Positions 53,274 through 63,008 are shown, numbered from the stretch's first letter. The stretch: DNA of 64,000 nucleotides from Streptomyces sp. NBC_01231 (GCA_035999765.1 CP108521.1:4154001-4218000), one strand, 5' to 3'. Program-made: numbers and translations. Notes: generated from the letters alone by a model not told the origin.

Positions 53274-54191
53274 GTGAGCCAGGTCCTCCACACACCGCCC
53301 CCGACGACGGCACCCGCGACCGACGACCTCGCGGCCCTCGCCGCCCGCCACGGCCTCACGGTCAGCGGCGCCCGCCCCACGCTGCGCGAGTACGTCAGCC
53401 AGCTGTGGGCGCGGCGTCACTTCATCACCGCCTTCTCGACCGCCAAGCTCACCTCGCAGTACAGCCAGGCGAAGCTGGGTCAGCTCTGGCAGGTGATGAC
53501 CCCGCTGCTGAACGCGGCGGTCTACTACTTCATCTTCGGCGTGCTGATGGGCACCAAGAGGGGCGTGCCGGACTACGTCCCGTTCCTGGTGACGGGCGTG
53601 TTCGTCTGGACGTTCACGCAGAGCTCGATCATGGCGGGCACCCGGGCAATCTCCGGCAACCTGGGCCTCGTACGGGCACTGCACTTCCCTCGGGCCGCGC
53701 TGCCGATCTCGTTCGCGCTCCAGCAGCTCCAGCAGCTGCTGTTCTCGATGGCGGCCCTGGTCGTGATCCTGCTCTTCTTCGGTGTGCCGGTGGCCGCGTC
53801 CTGGCTGCTGGCGATCCCGGCGCTGGTGCTGCAGTTCACCTTCAACGCGGGCGTCGCGATGATCCTGGCGCGGATGGGCGCGAAGACACCGGACATCGCC
53901 CAGCTGATGCCGTTCGTCCTGCGCACGTGGATGTACGTCTCCGGCGTGATGTGGAGCCTCGACCGCCTGCTCAGCAACCACAGCGACCTGCCGTCCTGGG
54001 TGGCGCCCGTGCTGCGGGCCAACCCGGCCGCCGTCTACATCGACCTGATGCGCTTCGCCCTGATCGACAGCTTCCACTCGAGCCAGCTGCCGCCCCACGT
54101 GTGGCCGGTCGCGACCGGCTGGGCCCTGCTCGTCGGTGTCGGCGGCTTCATCTACTTCTGGAAGGCTGAGGAGACGTACGGCCGTGGCTGA
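53274..54191 (+). CDS. tagG: ABC-2 type permease, teichoic-acid/polysaccharide exporter (TagG-like)
   Basis: 305 aa. After a hydrophilic N terminus, the ABC-2 motif KLTSQYSQAKLGQLWQVMTPLLNA precedes six membrane helices; NLGLVRALHFPRAALP is the usual cytoplasmic loop and ANPAAVYIDLMRFALI lies near the end. It forms the membrane part of a lipid-linked polymer exporter with the ATPase downstream. I chose the GTG at 53274 (VSQVLHTPPP). An upstream frame open to an ATG at 53136 would add 46 Pro/Thr-rich residues without similarity to the family. Confidence 0.9.
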   Translation: MSQVLHTPPPTTAPATDDLAALAARHGLTVSGARPTLREYVSQLWARRHFITAFSTAKLTSQYSQAKLGQLWQVMTPLLNAAVYYFIFGVLMGTKRGVPDYVPFLVTGVFVWTFTQSSIMAGTRAISGNLGLVRALHFPRAALPISFALQQLQQLLFSMAALVVILLFFGVPVAASWLLAIPALVLQFTFNAGVAMILARMGAKTPDIAQLMPFVLRTWMYVSGVMWSLDRLLSNHSDLPSWVAPVLRANPAAVYIDLMRFALIDSFHSSQLPPHVWPVATGWALLVGVGGFIYFWKAEETYGRG

Positions 54192-55089
54192 CAACACGCA
54201 ACTCCCGCAGGAACAGGTCCCCACCGTCGTCGTCGACGGCGTCGACATCGTCTACCGGGTCAACGGCACCGGCGCCGGCCGGGGTTCCGCCACCGCCGCC
54301 CTCAACCGCATGCTGCGTCGCAGGCAGACCGAGCAGGCGGCCGGTGTGCGCAAGGTGCACGCCGTCAAGAACGTGTCCTTCGTCGCCTACCGGGGCGAGG
54401 CGATCGGGCTGATCGGCACCAACGGCTCCGGCAAGTCGACCCTGCTCAAGGCGGTCGCGGGCCTGCTCCCGGTGGAGAACGGCCATATCTACACCGACGG
54501 CCAGCCCTCCCTCCTGGGCGTCAACGCGGCCCTCATGAGCGACCTGACCGGCGAGCGCAACGTCTACCTCGGCGGCCTCGCCATGGGGATGTCCCGCGAG
54601 CAGGTCAAGGACCGCTACGACGGCATCGTCGACTTCTCCGGCATCAACGAGAAGGGCGACTTCATCACCCTCCCGATGCGGACGTACTCCTCCGGCATGG
54701 CTGCCCGCCTGCGCTTCTCCATCGCCGCGGCCAAGGACCACGACGTCCTGCTCATCGACGAGGCGCTGGCGACGGGCGACCGTTCCTTCCAGAAGCGTTC
54801 CGAGGCCCGGATCCGCGAGCTGCGCAAGCACGCGGGCACGGTGTTCCTGGTCAGCCACAGCAACAAGTCGATCCGCGACACCTGCGACCGGGTGCTGTGG
54901 CTGGAGCGCGGCGAACTGCGCATGGACGGGCCGACGGAGGAGGTGCTGGAGGCGTACGAGGCGTTCACCGGCGGCCCGGACAAGGCGAAGACCAAGCCCG
55001 AGCCGCAGGCCGCGCCGCAGTCCAAGCCTCAGTCCGAGTCGCAGCCACAGTCGCAGCCCGAGCCCGCCAAGGTGCCGCTTCCTTCCTGA
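54184..55089 (+). CDS. tagH: ABC transporter ATPase, teichoic-acid/polysaccharide exporter (TagH-like)
   Basis: 301 aa. Walker A is GTNGSGKST (about 80-88), Walker B is VLLIDEALATGD, and the signature is the family's YSSGMAARLRFSI rather than LSGGQ, as in TagH/Wzt exporters. PSLLGVNAALMSDLTGERNVYLG is characteristic. A Pro/Gln/Ser-rich tail (PQSKPQSESQPQSQP) replaces the extracytoplasmic domain of Bacillus TagH. The GTG at 54184 overlaps the permease gene by 8 nt. Together they export the surface polymer made by the 39.5-47.7 kb genes or another locus. Confidence 0.92.
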   Translation: MADNTQLPQEQVPTVVVDGVDIVYRVNGTGAGRGSATAALNRMLRRRQTEQAAGVRKVHAVKNVSFVAYRGEAIGLIGTNGSGKSTLLKAVAGLLPVENGHIYTDGQPSLLGVNAALMSDLTGERNVYLGGLAMGMSREQVKDRYDGIVDFSGINEKGDFITLPMRTYSSGMAARLRFSIAAAKDHDVLLIDEALATGDRSFQKRSEARIRELRKHAGTVFLVSHSNKSIRDTCDRVLWLERGELRMDGPTEEVLEAYEAFTGGPDKAKTKPEPQAAPQSKPQSESQPQSQPEPAKVPLPS

Positions 55090-55090
55090 G

Positions 55091-55124
55091 ACCTGCGGGA
55101 CCTGCGAAACCTGCGGGACCTGCG
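55091..55124. repeat. 9-bp tandem repeat after tagH
   Basis: Four near-identical units ACCTGCGGG, ACCTGCGAA, ACCTGCGGG, ACCTGCGCT between the tagH stop and its terminator. Confidence 0.8.
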
Positions 55125-55138
55125 CTTTCCGAAGACAG

Positions 55139-55178
55139 AAAGGGCGCCCCGAGCCGCAACGGCCCGGGGCGCCCTTTT
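55139..55178. terminator. Strong terminator between tagH and gdh
   Basis: A stem of about 17 bp with one mismatch (AAAGGGCGCCCCGAGCCG with CGGCCCGGGGCGCCCTTT) and a 3-nt loop ends in TTTT on the plus strand. It lies between convergent genes. Confidence 0.9.
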
Positions 55179-55248
55179 GATGGTCGTACGGCTACCAATC
55201 CGTGCGACTACGAACCCGTACGTCTACGAACCCGTAGGGCAACCAGCG

Positions 55249-58200
55249 TCACGCATGCGCCCGCAGCAGCGTCCGCATCGTCCGCATCGCCACCGACAGG
55301 TTCGCCAGATCGAACGAGTCCGAGCTCTGGATCTCCTCCAGAGTCGTCCGCGCCCGGCCCAGGATCGGCGCGTTCTTCTCCTCCCACGCCTTGAAGCGCT
55401 GCTCGGGGGTCGAGGTGCCGTTGCCGACCGCGAGAACGTCCGCGGTCAGCGCCGCATGGGCCGCGTACAGGTCCTCGCGAATGGACGCGCGGGCCATGGA
55501 CTGCCAGCGGTCGGCGCGCGGCAGCTCGATGATGCGGTCCATCAGCTGGGTGATGCGCAGACGGTCGGCGAGGTCGTAGTAGACGTCGGCGACGTCCATC
55601 GGGTCCCGGCCCATCCGGTCGGCCACCGAGACGATGTCGAGCGTCGGGAAGGCCGAGGAGAACCCGGCCACCCGGGTGGCGACGTCGCCCGGGACACCCA
55701 CGCCCGTCAGCTCGTCGTAGATCTTCTGGTACCACTCCAGGTCAGCGCCCCGCAGCAGCTTCGGCAGCTGCGACCACACCTGCTCGACACGGTCGGCGAA
55801 GAACTCGGCGGTCTCGGCGAGCTGGAGCGGCTGCGGCCGGTTGTTGAGCAGCCAGCGCGTGCCGCGCTCGACGAGGCGACGCGAGTGCAGCCGGATGCGG
55901 GTCTGCACGGCGGCTTCGACCTTGTTGTCGAGGGCCTCCACCGCGTCCCACACGACCCCGGAGCGGAAGATCGCGCGGGCCACGGTCTGCGCCCTGACGA
56001 TCTCCTCCAGCGAGGCACCGGTCTCCTCGCGCAGCCGGTGCAGATACGTCGTACCGCCCGTGTTGACCGTGTCGTTGACCAGCACGGTCGTGGTGATCTC
56101 GCGGTGCAGCGGGTGGTTGTCGATGCGGTCGGCGAACTTCTCGCGCAGCGCGCTCGGGAAGTACGCGTGCAGCAGGACGCTCAGGTACGGGTCGTCCGGC
56201 AACGAGGTGTGCAGCAGCTCCTCGGCGACGGTGATCTTCGTGTACGCCAGCAGCACGGCCGTCTCCGGGCTGGTCAGGCCCTGCCCGGTGTTCAGCCGCT
56301 CGCGAATCTGACGGTCGGTGGGCAGGAACTCCAGCCCCCGGTCCAGCAGGCCCTCACGCACCAGGTGGCGCAGGTACCGCTGCTGGGCGTGGAGCATGTC
56401 CTTGGACTGGGCGAGCGCATTGGCGATGGCCGTGTTCTGCGCGTAGTTGTTGCGCAGGACGAGCCGGCCGACCTCGTCGGTCATCTCGGCGAGCTGCTTG
56501 TTGCGCTGCTTGACGGTCATGTCGCCGTCCGCGACCAGGCCGTTGAGCAGGATCTTGATGTTCACCTCGTGGTCGGAGGTGTCCACGCCCGCGCTGTTGT
56601 CGATGGCATCCGTGTTGATCTTGCCGCCGAGCCGCGCGAACTCGATCCTGCCGAGCTGGGTCAGGCCCAGGTTGCCGCCCTCGCCGACCACCTTGACCCG
56701 CAGGTCGGCGCCGTCGACGCGGATCGGGTCGTTGGCCTTGTCGCCGACGTCCGCGTGCGTCTCGGTGCTCGCCTTCACGTACGTCCCGATGCCGCCGTTC
56801 CACAGCAGGTCCACCGGCGCCTTGAGGATGGCCTTCATCAGGTCGGCCGGCGTCATCTTGGAGACCTTCTCCTCGATGCCGAGGGCCTCCCGGATGTGCG
56901 CGTTGACCGGGATCGCCTTGGCGGTACGGGGGAACACGCCGCCGCCCCCGGAGATCAACTCGGTGTTGTAGTCGGCCCAGCTGGAGCGCGGCAGCTCGAA
57001 GACGCGGCGGCGCTCGGCGTAGGAGGTGGCCGCGTCCGGGTTCGGGTCGATGAAGATGTGCCGGTGGTCGAAGGCGGCCACCAGCCGGATGTGTTCGCTC
57101 AGCAGCATGCCGTTGCCGAACACGTCACCGGACATGTCACCGATGCCGACGACCGTGAAGTCCTCGGCCTGCGTGTCCACGTCCAGCTCGCGGAAGTGCC
57201 GCTTCACGGACTCCCAGGCGCCGCGGGCGGTGATGCCCATGCCCTTGTGGTCGTAGCCGGCCGAGCCGCCGGAGGCGAAGGCGTCACCGAGCCAGAAGTT
57301 GTACTGCTCGGCGACCCCGTTGGCGATGTCCGAGAAGGTCGCGGTGCCCTTGTCGGCCGCGACGACGAGATAGGTGTCGTCCTCGTCGTGCCGGACGACG
57401 TCGGCGGGCGGGACGACTTCACCGGCGACCATGTTGTCGGTGATGTCGAGCAGCGCCGAGATGAAGGTCTTGTAGCTGGCGATGCCCTCCGCCAGCCAGG
57501 CGTCCCGGTCCTCGCTCGGGTCCGGCAGCTGCTTGGCTACGAAACCGCCCTTGGCGCCGACCGGCACGATGACGGTGTTCTTCACCATCTGCGCCTTGAC
57601 CAGGCCGAGGATCTCGGTCCGGAAGTCCTCACGCCGGTCGGACCAGCGCAGCCCGCCGCGCGCGACCTTCCCGAACCTGAGGTGCACGCCCTCCACCCGC
57701 GGCGAGTACACCCAGATCTCGAACGCCGGGCGCGGGGCCGGCAGATCGGGGATGGCCCGCGGGTCGAACTTCATGGAGACGTACGTGTGCGGCTGACCGC
57801 CCGCCGCCTCCTGGAAGAAGTTCGTGCGCAGGGTCGCCTTGATGACGGTGAGGAAGGACCGCAGGATCCGGTCCTCGTCGAGCGACGCCACCTGGTCGAG
57901 AGCCGCGTCGACCTCTTCGAGGAGCGCGTCGACGATCTCGAGCCCCGCCCGCTGCCGCTCCGGCGACATCCGCGCCTCGAACAGCGAGACGAGCAGCCGG
58001 GTGGTGTGGACGTTGTTGCGGAGGGTGTCCTCCATGTAGTCCTGGCTGAACGTCGAACCCGCCTGCCGCAGGTACTTCGCGTACGCCCGCAGCACCATCG
58101 CCTGACGCCAGTTCAGCCCGGCGCTCAGCACGAGGGAGTTGAAGCCGTCGTTCTCCGCCTTGCCGGTCCAGGTGGCGGCGAAGGCGTCCTGGAACCGCTC

Positions 58201-60180
58201 GCGCCCGTCGTCACCGAGGTAGTCGCCGCTGCCGCTCCTCGGCCGGGGCATGCGCAGCCCGAAGTCGTAGATCCACGCCACGCTCCGGTCCGAGCAGCGC
58301 AGTTCGTACGGCCGCTCGTCCATGACCTCGACGCCGAGCCGGTTGAGGACCGGCAGCACGGCCGACAGGGTGATGGAGTCGCCCTTGCGGTAGATCTTGA
58401 ACCGGCGCTCCTCGGGGGCGGCGCCCACGGGCTCGTAGAGGCTGAGCGCGAAGCCCGTCTCCTCGGTGAGCTTTTCGATCTGCGCCAGGTCGGCGACCGC
58501 GGAGCGCGGGCTGTGGTCGGCCTTGTAGCCCTCGGGGATGGCGTTGCCGTAGCGGCGCAGCAGCTCGGCGGCGCGTTCCTCGCCGAACTCGGCGTTCAGT
58601 GCCTCGGCGAACCCGTCGGCCCACGACCTCGCGGCCGCCACCAGCCGTGCCTCGATGCGGTCCTTGTCGCTGTCGCTGAGCTGCGGCAGCTCGGTGCCCT
58701 GCGGGACACGGACGACGAAGTGCAGCCGGGAGAGGATCGACTCGGTGTTCCAGGCCGTGAAGTCGACGCTGGTGCCGCCGAGTTCCTCCTTGAGGATGTC
58801 GATGATCCGCAGCCGGACACCCGTGGTGTACCGGTCGCGCGGAAGGTAGACGAGGGCGGAGTAGTAGCGCCCGTACTCGTCCTGCCGCAGGTAGAGCCGC
58901 AGCCGCCGCCGCTCCTGGAGGTAGAGAACGGACGTGACGATGGACTGCAGCTCGTCGGGCGGGGTCTGGAAGAGCTCGTCGCGCGGGTACGTCTCCAGGA
59001 TCTGGAGCAGATCGCGCCCGTCGTGGCTGTTGGGCGAGAACCCGGCCCGCTCCAGCACCTCTTCGACCTTGCGCCGGATGACGGGCACGCGCCGCACGGA
59101 CTCGGTGTAGGCGGCGGACGAGAACAGTCCGAGGAACCGCCGCTCACCCACCACGTTCCCATCCGCGTCGAACCTCTTGACGCCGATGTAGTCGAGGTAC
59201 GACGGCCGGTGCACGGTCGACCGGCTGTTCGCCTTGGTCAGCACCAGCAGCTTGTGCTCGCGCGCCTTGACCCGGGCATCGGCCGGCAGCCGCTCGAAGG
59301 AGGGGCTGACGGGGTGGCTGTCGCCTTCGGCGTGATGCGGGTCGGACCGCAGAATGCCGAGCCCGGTCCCGGGCACGGCCGCCAGCGAGTCGTCCTCCCG
59401 CAGCTGGTACTCCCGGTACCCGAGGAAGGTGAAGTGGTCCGTGGCCAGCCAGCGCAGCAGCTCGCGGGCCTCCTCGACGTCCTGCTCCCGCAGGTCGGAG
59501 GCGATGGGCTCCTTGGGCAGCTCGTCGGCCATGCGCAGTGCCGCGTCCCGCATCTTCTCCCAGTCCTCGACGGCCTCACGGGCGTCGGACAGGACACGCA
59601 GCAGGTCGGCGGTGATCTGCTTGAGGTCGCCGCGGTCGGTCTCGCGGTCGATCTCCACGTGGATCCAGGACTCGGTGTGCGCGTCGTGCGGAAGCCCGCC
59701 GGTCAGGGGCGGGGTGAGCACCTCACTGAGCTTGCCGGCGACATCGCGCCGCACGATGACCTGCGGATGGATGACGACGTGGATCCCGCGTCCCTGGCGG
59801 GTCAGTTCGTTGGTGACGGAGTCGACAAGGAAGGGCATGTCGTCGGTGACCACCTCGACCACCGAATGACTGCACATCCACCCGTTCTCCTCCACGGTGG
59901 GCGTGTGGACCCGCACGTTGGCCGTCCCCTGCGGGCGGTTCTCGGCCAGCCGGTAGTGCGAGAGTGCGGCACCGTAGATGTCGACCGGGTCGCGGCCGGT
60001 GAGGTCCTCCGGTGCGGTGTGCAGGTAGTAGCGCTGGAGAAACGCGAGCAGGGTGTCCCGGTCAGGCGTGCTCGCGTCCGTCGTCCCGGTCGGTAGGTGC
60101 CCCCCGACCGGGCTGTTCTCAGCAACCCGGGCGGCCCTCTCGAGCAACTCGGCCTTGGCTTCGTCCAGCTTGGTCTGCAT
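55249..60180 (-). CDS. gdh: NAD-specific glutamate dehydrogenase, large (180 kDa) type
   Basis: 1643 aa, the size of the Streptomyces/Pseudomonas 180-kDa class. Large N-terminal ACT-like regulatory region (MVEV-type block GWMCSHSVVEVVTDDMPFLVDS near 100), then a catalytic core: FDPRAIPDLPAPRPAFEIWVYS, RGGLRWSDRREDFRTEI, GAKGGFVAKQLP (about 870) with the substrate lysine, and SGDVFGNGMLLS near 1000. A C-terminal helical domain of about 600 residues completes it. It oxidatively deaminates glutamate to 2-oxoglutarate and ammonium with NAD. ATG at 60180 preceded by AGGAGCCAGAGGACA. Monocistronic by appearance. Confidence 0.96.
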   Translation of the reverse strand: MQTKLDEAKAELLERAARVAENSPVGGHLPTGTTDASTPDRDTLLAFLQRYYLHTAPEDLTGRDPVDIYGAALSHYRLAENRPQGTANVRVHTPTVEENGWMCSHSVVEVVTDDMPFLVDSVTNELTRQGRGIHVVIHPQVIVRRDVAGKLSEVLTPPLTGGLPHDAHTESWIHVEIDRETDRGDLKQITADLLRVLSDAREAVEDWEKMRDAALRMADELPKEPIASDLREQDVEEARELLRWLATDHFTFLGYREYQLREDDSLAAVPGTGLGILRSDPHHAEGDSHPVSPSFERLPADARVKAREHKLLVLTKANSRSTVHRPSYLDYIGVKRFDADGNVVGERRFLGLFSSAAYTESVRRVPVIRRKVEEVLERAGFSPNSHDGRDLLQILETYPRDELFQTPPDELQSIVTSVLYLQERRRLRLYLRQDEYGRYYSALVYLPRDRYTTGVRLRIIDILKEELGGTSVDFTAWNTESILSRLHFVVRVPQGTELPQLSDSDKDRIEARLVAAARSWADGFAEALNAEFGEERAAELLRRYGNAIPEGYKADHSPRSAVADLAQIEKLTEETGFALSLYEPVGAAPEERRFKIYRKGDSITLSAVLPVLNRLGVEVMDERPYELRCSDRSVAWIYDFGLRMPRPRSGSGDYLGDDGRERFQDAFAATWTGKAENDGFNSLVLSAGLNWRQAMVLRAYAKYLRQAGSTFSQDYMEDTLRNNVHTTRLLVSLFEARMSPERQRAGLEIVDALLEEVDAALDQVASLDEDRILRSFLTVIKATLRTNFFQEAAGGQPHTYVSMKFDPRAIPDLPAPRPAFEIWVYSPRVEGVHLRFGKVARGGLRWSDRREDFRTEILGLVKAQMVKNTVIVPVGAKGGFVAKQLPDPSEDRDAWLAEGIASYKTFISALLDITDNMVAGEVVPPADVVRHDEDDTYLVVAADKGTATFSDIANGVAEQYNFWLGDAFASGGSAGYDHKGMGITARGAWESVKRHFRELDVDTQAEDFTVVGIGDMSGDVFGNGMLLSEHIRLVAAFDHRHIFIDPNPDAATSYAERRRVFELPRSSWADYNTELISGGGGVFPRTAKAIPVNAHIREALGIEEKVSKMTPADLMKAILKAPVDLLWNGGIGTYVKASTETHADVGDKANDPIRVDGADLRVKVVGEGGNLGLTQLGRIEFARLGGKINTDAIDNSAGVDTSDHEVNIKILLNGLVADGDMTVKQRNKQLAEMTDEVGRLVLRNNYAQNTAIANALAQSKDMLHAQQRYLRHLVREGLLDRGLEFLPTDRQIRERLNTGQGLTSPETAVLLAYTKITVAEELLHTSLPDDPYLSVLLHAYFPSALREKFADRIDNHPLHREITTTVLVNDTVNTGGTTYLHRLREETGASLEEIVRAQTVARAIFRSGVVWDAVEALDNKVEAAVQTRIRLHSRRLVERGTRWLLNNRPQPLQLAETAEFFADRVEQVWSQLPKLLRGADLEWYQKIYDELTGVGVPGDVATRVAGFSSAFPTLDIVSVADRMGRDPMDVADVYYDLADRLRITQLMDRIIELPRADRWQSMARASIREDLYAAHAALTADVLAVGNGTSTPEQRFKAWEEKNAPILGRARTTLEEIQSSDSFDLANLSVAMRTMRTLLRAHA

Positions 60181-60649
60181 TGTCCTCTGGCTCCTGTCGC
60201 GCGCCGTTGCGTGACGTAGAAGGAAGTACGGTCTCTTCCCCTGTGACGTGACGCCGCGACGCGGGGTGTCCGGTCTGCTCCGACGCTATGCCGCAAGGTG
60301 AGATGAGCGGGGGGATATCAGCCATTCTCGACACGCCCTCGGGGTGTGACGCTGCTCTCTGCGGCGCGTGCTTCCAAGGTGTGTACGGCGCCCTGGGGGC
60401 TCCTGCGCCCCCGTCCCGCCCGTGAAGACCAGCGACCGCCGCCCGGTCACGGAGGTACTCCGTGCTTCCCGGGCGCAAGGCAGGGGCGATGACGCCCCCG
60501 CGAACTATCGCGCTGATCACGCCACCAAGGCTATCGCTCCGCACAGGGGCCCCGTCATGAGCCGTATGTGTACAAAACTGGGGGTGGAAGTTTGACGTTT
60601 TGCACAGGGGCGGGAGTTCCGGCACGGGTGCAGACTCCGCCCCGCGCTC
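60181..60649. other. Intergenic region upstream of gdh
   Basis: 469 bp between gdh and the HAD gene, both on the minus strand. It should hold the gdh promoter. A minus-strand frame (60119-60625) with a stretch SAIVRGGVIAPALRPGSTEYL is open but overlaps gdh and lacks support. No repeat, RNA or operator recognised. Confidence 0.45.
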
Positions 60650-61315
60650 TCACGCGGCCAACCGCTCCGCCTCCACGACCGCCTCAGCCAGCGTGTCCAC
60701 CACGGGCACCCCGACCTCCTCCAGGCTGGCCCGCCCGTGGGATCCCCCGGTGTACAGCACGGCCCGCGCCCCCACATGCAACGCCGCCACCGCGTCGTCC
60801 GCCGCGTCCCCGATCACCACCGTCCGAGCCGGGTCCACCCCCGCGAGCGCCGCCAGATGCCGCACCATGTGCTCGGCCTTGCTCCCGCCGGACGGTCCGG
60901 TCCGCCCGTCCACGCGCAGGAAATGCGCCTCGATCCCGAACCCCCGCACCAACGGGACGAGTTCGTCATGGACGTACATGCTCAGGATCGACTGGCTGCG
61001 CCCAGCCGACCGCCACCCCGACAGCAGCTCCACCACCCCCGCCGTGAGTCCGCACCCCACCCGGTGCTCGGCGTAGTACCGGTGGAAGGTCACGTCCATG
61101 ACCTCCCACTCGGCATCGGTGGGCAGCCGCCCCATCAGCCGCTCGTAGAACTTCGGCACCGGCACGCAGTACAGCGCCCGGTACTGCTCCATCGTGAGCG
61201 GCGCCAGCCCCAGCTCGGCGAACGCCGCGTTCGTCGCCCCGATGATCGCGTCGTTGTCGTGGAACAGCGTGCCGTTCCAGTCCCAGACAATGTGTGCGCC
61301 TGTCTGCTTCCCCAT
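60650..61315 (-). CDS. HAD-superfamily phosphatase-like protein
   Basis: 221 aa. Motif I is VWDWNGTLFHD (nucleophile Asp12; the usual second Asp is Asn14), a helical cap follows, motif II is in SILSMYV, motif III is GGSKAEHM and motif IV is TVVIGDAADDAVAA. The fold matches phosphoglycolate-phosphatase-like HAD proteins. The second Asp of motif I normally acts as acid/base, so Asn14 may alter activity. The C-terminal YTGGSHGRASLEEVGVPVV is typical of these enzymes. Substrate unknown. ATG at 61315. Confidence 0.9.
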   Translation of the reverse strand: MGKQTGAHIVWDWNGTLFHDNDAIIGATNAAFAELGLAPLTMEQYRALYCVPVPKFYERLMGRLPTDAEWEVMDVTFHRYYAEHRVGCGLTAGVVELLSGWRSAGRSQSILSMYVHDELVPLVRGFGIEAHFLRVDGRTGPSGGSKAEHMVRHLAALAGVDPARTVVIGDAADDAVAALHVGARAVLYTGGSHGRASLEEVGVPVVDTLAEAVVEAERLAA

Positions 61316-61418
61316 GTCAGAAAACTACCCGCCCGCACTGACAATCAAGAGACCACAGGTCAGAACCCACCGAGAGGCTGTCGGGCCCGGCATCCGAGAG
61401 GCGCGTCGAGCCGCCCGC

Positions 61419-61937
61419 TCAGTCCTCCACCGACCCCACCAGGTTCGGAATCTCCTGTGTCGCGAACCACAGCAACTCGTGGTCCTCGGCCCCGTCCACG
61501 ACGAACTGCGCGTCGTCGTCCCCGCCGTCCGCCGCCGCGAGGGCCTCGGCCGCGGCGGCCACATCCTCCTCCGCGTCGTCCGAGTCGACGTGCACGGCGG
61601 CCGCCTTGGCCAGCCGTACGGTCCCGGTGACCCGCACCTCGCCGAGCACCGCCGGATCGAGCGCCCGGTCGGGATCGGCGGTCGCTGTCCCGTCGGGTAC
61701 GTCCACGGCGACCACGACCCGGCGTCGCGTCGCATCCGGGTCCGCCGCCAGCAGCCGCAGCGAGGCCAGGGCGGCGCGGTTCAGCGCCGCGTACTCCAAC
61801 TCCTCGATGTCGTCGGAGAGGTACCACTCGCGCAACGCCGGCGTGACCGCGTACGCGCCGAACGGCCCGCTCCCCAGCTCTCCCGTCTTGTACGCCTCGG
61901 CGAGACCGGGAAGGGTCAGGGGGACGTAGACGCGCAT
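61419..61937 (-). CDS. DUF6912 family protein
   Basis: 172 aa, soluble. Begins MRVYVPLTLPGLAEAYKTGE, contains EELEYAALNRAALASLRLL and RRRVVVAVDVPD, an acidic Ala/Asp/Glu stretch, and ends AEDHELLWFATQEIPNLV. This is the actinobacterial DUF6912 pattern, of unknown function. The ATG at 61937 opens the conserved MRVYVPLT; an upstream extension to 62063 lacks similarity. It lies 103 bp upstream of the HAD gene on the same strand. Confidence 0.85.
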   Translation of the reverse strand: MRVYVPLTLPGLAEAYKTGELGSGPFGAYAVTPALREWYLSDDIEELEYAALNRAALASLRLLAADPDATRRRVVVAVDVPDGTATADPDRALDPAVLGEVRVTGTVRLAKAAAVHVDSDDAEEDVAAAAEALAAADGGDDDAQFVVDGAEDHELLWFATQEIPNLVGSVED

Positions 61938-62276
61938 GACTGGCCGCTTTCGTGGTCGGTTCCGTGGTCGGAGGCTTCCGCACAGGTCCCGGAAGCGCGA
62001 ATCCGCATCCCCCGGACGGCCTTCAGGATACGTGCGGGCGTCCCCTTTCGAGTCCCTGCCCACACCCCCTCAGGCGTCAACCCATGACCTCGAAAGTCAC
62101 CCTCCGCACCCTCGCCACCTCTACCTTTCCCGCCTCGATCACCCGGATAAGTGAACATCCCGAGCGCCCCGACCCGAGCCTTGGTCGCCTTGCTTCCGCA
62201 CCCCGCGACCCCGTACAAGATCCCCAACCACGAAGTTACTGCCCGGTACTGCCGAGCCGATCGAACGGGGACGGAC
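61938..62276. other. Divergent intergenic region between DUF6912 and Rv3235-family genes
   Basis: 339 bp. It should hold divergent promoters for the genes starting at 61937 (minus) and 62277 (plus). I see no RNA gene, no strong palindrome and no further coding sequence; short frames here have no recognisable similarity. Confidence 0.45.
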
Positions 62277-62936
62277 ATGAACAAGGTCATGACCAGGGCG
62301 AGCCACCCCGGCACCCGCCCCACAAGCCGTCGCGACCAGCGCCGCCCCGGCGGCACGCCCCCTCGCACGCCGGGCGGTGGCGCCACCCGCACCACGGCCC
62401 CGGACGGCCGACCGCCGGGCTCACCGGGCGGCCGAGGCCCTGCCCTCCGTACCCGGCCCACCGACAACCGCCCACCGACCACCTCCCCCGCCGCCCTCAG
62501 GTCCCTCGCACCCACCCCGACGCCCGCTCCCACTCCCGTCGTCTCCGTCGCCCCCGTCGTTCCCGCCCAGGCCCCTGGCAGGCCGCTCCCGCAGCCTCGC
62601 CCCACCGACGTGTTCGCCGACCGCCTGCTCGCGGTCCTGAGCGGCCGACGGCCCGTCCACTGGATGCTCCGGCACACCGCGGGCCGCGCCTACGACGAAC
62701 TGGCCTGGCTCGCCGATCGCGGCCCCCTGCGCACCACCCGGGGCACCGCACCGGTCGTCCGGGACATCGGCTACTACGTCCCCCGCCCCGGCGCCATCGA
62801 GGCATTCGCCCGCATCGGAGCCGGCGACCAGCTGCGCGCCATGGCCTTCCGCCTGGAACAGGGCAGGGACCTGCGCTGGCGCTGTACGGCGGTGGAACTG
62901 GGCGGCCCACGCAGGCCGCACACGGACGACGACTGA
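62277..62936 (+). CDS. Rv3235 family protein
   Basis: 219 aa. A Pro/Arg/Thr-rich, probably disordered N-terminal half precedes a conserved C-terminal domain: RLLAVLSGRRPVHWMLRHTAG, AYDELAWLADRG, IEAFARIGAGDQLRAMAFRLEQ and WRCTAVELGGPR. This matches the actinobacterial family named after M. tuberculosis Rv3235, encoded near secA1 there as here. Function unknown. I chose ATG at 62277 (MNKVMTRAS) with GGGGA nine bases upstream; an in-frame upstream ATG at 62151 gives an unsupported extension. Confidence 0.85.
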   Translation: MNKVMTRASHPGTRPTSRRDQRRPGGTPPRTPGGGATRTTAPDGRPPGSPGGRGPALRTRPTDNRPPTTSPAALRSLAPTPTPAPTPVVSVAPVVPAQAPGRPLPQPRPTDVFADRLLAVLSGRRPVHWMLRHTAGRAYDELAWLADRGPLRTTRGTAPVVRDIGYYVPRPGAIEAFARIGAGDQLRAMAFRLEQGRDLRWRCTAVELGGPRRPHTDDD

Positions 62937-62940
62937 GGGC

Positions 62941-62972
62941 TGAGGACGGCTGAGGACGGCTGAGGACGGCTG
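62941..62972. repeat. 10-bp tandem repeat after the Rv3235-family gene
   Basis: TGAGGACGGC occurs three times in a row, with partial units on both sides; the gene's own TGA stop lies at its left edge. Confidence 0.85.
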
Positions 62973-63008
62973 ACACCAACCGGCCCCGTGCCGCCCGTCA
63001 CGACATGC

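Noticed and set aside
55177..60096. An open frame of 1639 codons on the plus strand opposite gdh, and similar long antisense frames opposite most genes.
   Set aside because: In very GC-rich DNA the reverse frames are open by codon bias; the translation is rich in Val, Leu, Gly, Arg and Asp and resembles no family, while the minus strand encodes a clear glutamate dehydrogenase.
60119..60625. A minus-strand frame upstream of gdh with SAIVRGGVIAPALRPG.
   Set aside because: It overlaps the gdh start in another frame and lacks a ribosome-binding site or family resemblance.
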